A stretch of DNA of 64,000 bases from Lentihominibacter hominis. Lineage in GTDB: Bacteria > Bacillota > Clostridia > Peptostreptococcales > Anaerovoracaceae. Below, in pieces: positions 59,902 to 64,000 of this stretch. Location of the stretch: positions 62,001-126,000 of the forward strand of contig NZ_JACRTA010000002.1 in assembly GCF_014385065.1 (NCBI RefSeq), written 5' to 3'. A model generated the notes under the pieces. The model was given only the letters and a program-made list of their open reading frames with translations. It was not told where the DNA came from and did no database searches. Position 1 is the first letter of the stretch. Each line of letters begins with the position of its first letter. The position numbers were made by a program, and so were the translations under genes.

Positions 59902-62124
59902 ATGTTAGAAGAAAAACAGGGAACGATAGCGGAAATAATTTTTCATAATAATGAAAACGGCTATACAGTAGCCGTTTTTGAGACTGAGACAGAAGCTTTC
60001 ACGGCAGTCGGGAATATACCTTCGGCAAGTGTGGGAAGGGGATATGTGTTGAGGGGTGAATTCATCACACATCAAACTTATGGGGAACAGTTTTCTGTAA
60101 AAGAATTCGAAGAGATCATGCCGTCTACAAAAGATGGCATAAAAGAATTTCTTTCTTCCGGGGCAATGAAGGGAATAGGCCGTAAAACAGCATCAGCTAT
60201 AGTATCAAGATTCGGGATTGATACTTTAAAAATAATAGAGCAGGAGCCGCAAAGACTTACGGAAGTTTCAGGAATAGGGAAAAAGACAGCGCAGCGGATA
60301 GCTGAAGCATTCGGAAAACATCGTGAATTTGCTAATATTGTGTTGTACTTGCAGCAGTTTGGGATAAGTGCGGATTATGCCATGAAGCTTTATCAGGTAT
60401 ATGGTGCGGATACGGTAAAAGCGGTGGAAGAAAATCCCTACAGGCTTGTGGAAGATGTATTTGGCATAGGTTTTAAAAAAGCCGATAAGATTGCCGAGAA
60501 AATGGGGGTTGCGGAAGATGACGAATTCAGAATAAAGAGCGGTGTTAAATTTACTCTTTCTTATTTTGCCGGAGAAGGAAATACGTTTTTGCCTCAAAAT
60601 ATTTTATGTGAGAAAACAGGTCAGCTTTTGGATTTGTCTATACAGCTGATAGAAGATGAGCTTCCGGCTATGGCGTTTTCAGGTGATATCCGTATAGAAA
60701 ATCTGGACGGCAGGAATGTGGTGTTTCTGGAAGCATATTATATGGCAGAGCAGAATGTATGCAAGCGACTGGCTGCCATAAACAGTGCTGAGCTTAAACC
60801 AATATCAGGGGGTGTTGACAGTCTTATAAGCAGAACTGAAAACGCCACCGGTATATATCTTTCGGAAAATCAGAAGCATGCAGTCATAACATCCCTGAAT
60901 ATGGGTGTATCGGTGATAACAGGAGGCCCCGGAACGGGGAAGACAACTATAATAAATACTATAATAAATATACTTGAGGAAAGTGGACTGAAAACTGCAA
61001 TAGCTGCTCCTACGGGAAGAGCGGCAAAAAGAATAACCGAAACATCGGGACATTATGCGTCAACTATACATAGACTATTGGAATACTATTTTTCAGAAAG
61101 TGAAAATATGATGAGGTTTGGAAAGACTAAAGAAGATCCTCTCGATTATGATGCTGTTATTGTTGATGAAGCTTCTATGATAGATTTGATGCTGATGAAT
61201 GGCCTTGTAAGTGCTGTAAGGCCGGGGACACGCCTTATAATAGTGGGTGATGCCGATCAGCTTCCGTCGGTAGGCGCAGGGAATGTGCTGCGGGATATAA
61301 TAAACAGTGAATATATATATTGTACTAAACTGACTGAAATATTCAGACAGGCCAAAGAAAGTATGATAGTAGTCAATGCTCACAGAATAAACAGAGGAGA
61401 ATATCCTGACTGCAATGCTAAAGATAAAGATTTTTTTCTTCTCAGAAGGGGAAGTGAAAAAGAGATGTTGGAGACTATAAAGAATCTGTGTCTTACCAGA
61501 CTTCCCGGATATTATAAGGATGTGTCGCCCACTGCAGATATACAGATACTTACTCCGGTAAGAAAAGGCATATTGGGAAGTATAAATCTTAATAAGGAAC
61601 TGCAGGAGGTACTGAATCCTCCCCAGCCAGGACTTGAAGAAAAACAGCTGGGAGAACGTATTTTTCGAGAGGGTGATAAGGTCATGCAGATAAAGAACAA
61701 TTATCAGATGACATGGAAAAATCTTGAGGATTTTACAGAGGGAGAAGGAGTTTTTAATGGAGATGTCGGTTTTATAAAGAAGGTGGACAGAGAATTTAAT
61801 GAGATTACTGTAGTCTATGATGAAATAAGATATGTTACATATCATTTTAATCAGCTGGACGAGCTGGAATTAGCTTATGCCATCACTGTTCATAAGAGTC
61901 AGGGAAGCGAGTTTCCGATAGTGATAATGCCTGTAAGCTGGTTTCCTCCGATGTTGGCAACGAGGAATCTTTTGTACACCGGAGTAACGAGAGGAAAAAA
62001 GTCTGTAGTTCTGGTAGGATCAGAAAACAAGCTGAATTCAATGGTGGATAATGACCGGATAAGCGAGCGATTTTCAGGTCTTGGAATACGGCTGAAGCGC
62101 CTTATGGGTATGGAAGGGATATAG
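59902..62124 (+). CDS. recD2: RecD2 helicase
   Basis: 740 residues. N-terminal helix-hairpin-helix motifs (GIGRKTASAIVSRFG, VSGIGKKTAQRIAEAFG), then SF1B helicase: TGGPGTGKTTIINT, VDEASMIDL, GDADQLPSVGAGNVL and AITVHKSQGSEFP. It unwinds 5'-3' and protects against replication stress in bacteria that use AddAB. Its TAG overlaps the GTG of comFC. Confidence 0.95.
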   Translation: MLEEKQGTIAEIIFHNNENGYTVAVFETETEAFTAVGNIPSASVGRGYVLRGEFITHQTYGEQFSVKEFEEIMPSTKDGIKEFLSSGAMKGIGRKTASAIVSRFGIDTLKIIEQEPQRLTEVSGIGKKTAQRIAEAFGKHREFANIVLYLQQFGISADYAMKLYQVYGADTVKAVEENPYRLVEDVFGIGFKKADKIAEKMGVAEDDEFRIKSGVKFTLSYFAGEGNTFLPQNILCEKTGQLLDLSIQLIEDELPAMAFSGDIRIENLDGRNVVFLEAYYMAEQNVCKRLAAINSAELKPISGGVDSLISRTENATGIYLSENQKHAVITSLNMGVSVITGGPGTGKTTIINTIINILEESGLKTAIAAPTGRAAKRITETSGHYASTIHRLLEYYFSESENMMRFGKTKEDPLDYDAVIVDEASMIDLMLMNGLVSAVRPGTRLIIVGDADQLPSVGAGNVLRDIINSEYIYCTKLTEIFRQAKESMIVVNAHRINRGEYPDCNAKDKDFFLLRRGSEKEMLETIKNLCLTRLPGYYKDVSPTADIQILTPVRKGILGSINLNKELQEVLNPPQPGLEEKQLGERIFREGDKVMQIKNNYQMTWKNLEDFTEGEGVFNGDVGFIKKVDREFNEITVVYDEIRYVTYHFNQLDELELAYAITVHKSQGSEFPIVIMPVSWFPPMLATRNLLYTGVTRGKKSVVLVGSENKLNSMVDNDRISERFSGLGIRLKRLMGMEGI

Positions 62125-62885
62125 TGATAAAAAGAGTATTGGAAAGAGCAGGGAAAATAATTTTTGAAGCAATATTTCCGTCAAATATATACTGTATAAG
62201 CTGTGGAAGCCTAATAGATAAAACCAGAAATTATTCTCTGTGTGATAAGTGTATGGGAAAGCTTCACTGGATAAACGGAAGAACCTGTGATAAATGTGGA
62301 AAGGCTCTTCCTCAGACATATAAAGGACGGTTCTGCTATGATTGCATGACATATAGTCATTATTTCAGCAAAGGATATAGCTGTTTAACGTATGGTATGT
62401 ATGAACGGGAGCTATTGTTTGATTTTAAATATAGGGGAAAATCATATCTGGCTGAGAAATTTGCAGATATTCTTTATGATCGTATGGCTTGTGAAGATAT
62501 ACAGATAGATGTTATAATACCTATACCTGTAGGAGCAGAAAGACTGAGGAAGCGAGGTTACGATCAATCGGTACTTATGGCAGACAATCTTTCGGCAAGA
62601 TGGTGTGTGCCTGTTGCCAAAGATATTCTTTTGAGGAAAAGGGATACGCCTTTTCTAAGAGGCCTTTCTCCTGTTGAGCGTGAGAATGTTTTAAAGAATG
62701 TATTCTGTATTTCGCAAACAGGGCAAAAGACTGTTAGATCAAAGCGTATTTTGCTGGTGGATGATATATACACTACCGGATCTACAGCAGATGCCTGCAG
62801 CAAAGAGCTTCTGGAGAAGGGAGCTGAGGATATATTTTTATTGACATTGGCATCGGGAGGCAACCGGAAACCGAAAATGGTATAG
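62124..62885 (+). CDS. comFC: ComF family protein (ComFC)
   Basis: 253 residues with GTG start. Zinc-binding cysteines CISCGSL, CDKC (twice) and CYDC, then the phosphoribosyltransferase-like domain with ILLVDDIYTTGSTADAC. ComFC assists DNA uptake in natural transformation and is also present in non-competent species. Confidence 0.9.
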   Translation: MIKRVLERAGKIIFEAIFPSNIYCISCGSLIDKTRNYSLCDKCMGKLHWINGRTCDKCGKALPQTYKGRFCYDCMTYSHYFSKGYSCLTYGMYERELLFDFKYRGKSYLAEKFADILYDRMACEDIQIDVIIPIPVGAERLRKRGYDQSVLMADNLSARWCVPVAKDILLRKRDTPFLRGLSPVERENVLKNVFCISQTGQKTVRSKRILLVDDIYTTGSTADACSKELLEKGAEDIFLLTLASGGNRKPKMV

Positions 62886-62923
62886 CGTTAGTTATAGCAT
62901 TTTAAGTATTGCTCTAAGAACAA

Positions 62924-63050
62924 GGTTTCTGTGTTTGTTCTGCATGACAAAATAAGTTTTGGACAGAAATTTCACTGAAAAACCGCCACGAAGCAGAGCT
63001 TCTGTGGTTTCTGTGTTTGTTCTGTACACCAAAACAAGTTTTGGACAGAA
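62924..63050. repeat. 45-nt direct repeat in front of the structured RNA
   Basis: GGTTTCTGTGTTTGTTCTG at 62924-62942 and 63006-63024 is identical, and AAGTTTTGGACAGAA at 62954-62968 and 63036-63050 too; the 11 nt between differ. The copies are exactly 82 nt apart. In the second copy the middle pairs (TTCTGT, CCAAAAC with GTTTTGG, CAGAA) to give a perfect hairpin. Between the copies is another hairpin, AAACC ... GGTTT (62979-63010). Confidence 0.75.
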
Positions 63051-63056
63051 CATAAG

Positions 63057-63250
63057 CAGCGTATATATATGGCTCAGGTCTGTGATTGAAAGGCCATGCC
63101 AGCTACGGGCAAAAGGCTCCACGTAAGCTGATCCGCAAGGCGGCAGTGATCATGGCGTAGCTTAGAAGTAAGTCCTCTGAAAAATTCAGGTAAAGGCGAG
63201 TGTGGGGGCAAAGATCAGGTCAGCTGAGTCATATATATGCGCTGTTTTTT
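63057..63250 (+). ncRNA. raiA-type structured RNA
   Basis: About 190 nt enclosed by a 21-bp terminal helix: CAGCGTATATATATGGCTCAG (63057-63077 region, read in two parts as CAGCGTATATATAT and GGCTCAG) pairs with CTGAGTCATATATATGCGCTG (63224-63244, same) using only two G-U pairs, followed by TTTTTT. The inside is GC-richer and has many short complementary segments. It lies before the ribosome hibernation gene, where the raiA RNA motif is found in Clostridia. The terminal stem plus T run doubles as its terminator. Confidence 0.75.
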
Positions 63251-63465
63251 AGGTGAAATAATTCTTATATAGTTTGTTTTTTTTGAGCTTGAGGATTTGA
63301 TGACAGATTTTTACTGAAGAGTGTTTTGATTCTTCATGATTGAAGGTTTAGTAAATGTTTTCAGATTTTTCTGTGAATAATTCAAAAAAACGATGCAGCC
63401 TGGCATTATATATGGTATACTTAGTAAAAGCATCAAAGTGCAAGCTTGAAAAGGAGGTTGCTATT

Positions 63466-63990
63466 ATGAAGACAATTATAAACGGTAAGAACTATAGCCC
63501 AAGCGACAAATTGAAAGCCACTATAGAAAAGAAGTTTGAAAAGCTGGACAAATATTTTTCGAACGAAATAACAGGTACTGTAATGACAATAAAGGAAAAG
63601 GGCGGCTATAAAGTGGAAGCTACGATAAATGCCAAGGGCACTATATTCAGGGCTGAAGTTAAAGCTGATGATCCTTATGATGCTATAGACGGTGTTATCG
63701 ATAAACTTTCGAGTCAGATGTCCAAGTTTAAAAGCAAGCTTCAGAAAAAGTATAAGGGCAGTAAGGAGTTTATGTTTGCTGAACTTCCTGAAGCAGAGGA
63801 ACAGGAAGAACTGCACATAGTCAAAAGAAAGAGATTTGAATTGATCCCAATGACAGTAGATGAGGCGATTATTCAGATGGAGCTTCTCGCTCATAATTTC
63901 TTTGTATTTCTTAACATGGAAACTGATTCTGTGAATGTAGTATACAGAAGAAATGATAAGGATTATGGTGTATTAGAGACAACCTATTAA
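63466..63990 (+). CDS. hpf: Long-form ribosome hibernation promoting factor
   Basis: 174 residues. N-terminal S30AE domain (1-95) and C-terminal dimerisation domain (VKRKRFELIPMTVDEAIIQM ... YRRNDKDYGVLE). Long HPF pairs ribosomes to 100S dimers in stationary phase. Start ATG 63466 has AAAGGAGG upstream; the longer frame from 63355 has no site. The window ends 10 nt after the stop. Confidence 0.93.
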   Translation: MKTIINGKNYSPSDKLKATIEKKFEKLDKYFSNEITGTVMTIKEKGGYKVEATINAKGTIFRAEVKADDPYDAIDGVIDKLSSQMSKFKSKLQKKYKGSKEFMFAELPEAEEQEELHIVKRKRFELIPMTVDEAIIQMELLAHNFFVFLNMETDSVNVVYRRNDKDYGVLETTY

Positions 63991-64000
63991 TGTTTTCTGT

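Noticed and set aside
62892-63122. Minus-strand open frame of 76 codons behind comFC
   Set aside because: It covers the 45-nt repeats and part of the structured RNA, and has no ribosome site.

Overview
The window looks like a chromosome segment of an anaerobic Bacillota of class Clostridia. The signs are the block cysE-cysS-mrnC-...-rlmB-sigH, long-form HPF preceded by a raiA-type RNA, a rubredoxin-glutamate-synthase-like fusion, a BMP-type nucleoside ABC transporter, and AGGAGG ribosome binding sites throughout. I cannot name the genus from sequence alone.

Region 1 (1-381) is host DNA: the 3' end of addB and a two-tRNA operon (Thr-CGT, Ala-GGC) behind a good promoter. Region 2 (about 376-36,990) is a complete-looking 36.6 kb siphovirus-type prophage inserted in the 3' end of the tRNA-Ala gene by a large serine integrase. 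Reading left to right it holds: the integrase, an unknown two-gene cassette with its own promoter, an ImmA/IrrE protease with zinc ribbons and an SSB-like tail, a divergent repressor/Cro switch, early genes with a second XRE switch, a recombination and replication set (Gp157, Sak4-like ATPase, DUF669 SSB-like, ERCC4-type nuclease, primase-helicase), an iteron cluster that is probably the phage origin, a late activator, an XRE/ribbon-helix-helix divergon with a broken antirepressor, the packaging, head and tail genes, the lysis genes and a terminal XRE regulator. The head-tail order (terS, terL, portal, minor capsid, GP20-type scaffold, capsid, connectors, tail tube, chaperone, Gp15, tape measure, Dit, Gp37-like, fibres) resembles A118/PSA-type phages. 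Late genes are visibly richer in GC than both the early genes and the host.

Region 3 (36,995-64,000) is host DNA. It starts with the terminator that must once have ended the tRNA operon, then two small acidic proteins, a ComEC-like secreted metallo-beta-lactamase protein, a coiled-coil/membrane protein pair, xpt, a GltB-like FMN protein, a nucleoside ABC transporter (bmp-nupA-nupB-nupC), DJ-1, PHP, an M23 peptidase, cysE-cysS-mrnC-thyA-folA-rlmB-sigH, tRNA-Thr(GGT)-tuf, an EamA transporter, yhaM, recD2, comFC, a structured RNA and hpf.

The most interesting signals are: (i) the reconstructed attP with a 16-bp inverted repeat centred on a CC dinucleotide, which implies that the integrase C-terminus is swapped on integration; (ii) a CCC-TGA plus-one frameshift site ending the major tail protein; (iii) a toxin-like C-terminal domain on the minor capsid protein followed by an overlapping small acidic immunity-like gene; (iv) the SSB-tip mimic on the ImmA protease; (v) the unknown two-gene cassette; (vi) the iteron origin; and (vii) the raiA-type RNA with 45-nt tandem repeats in front of it.
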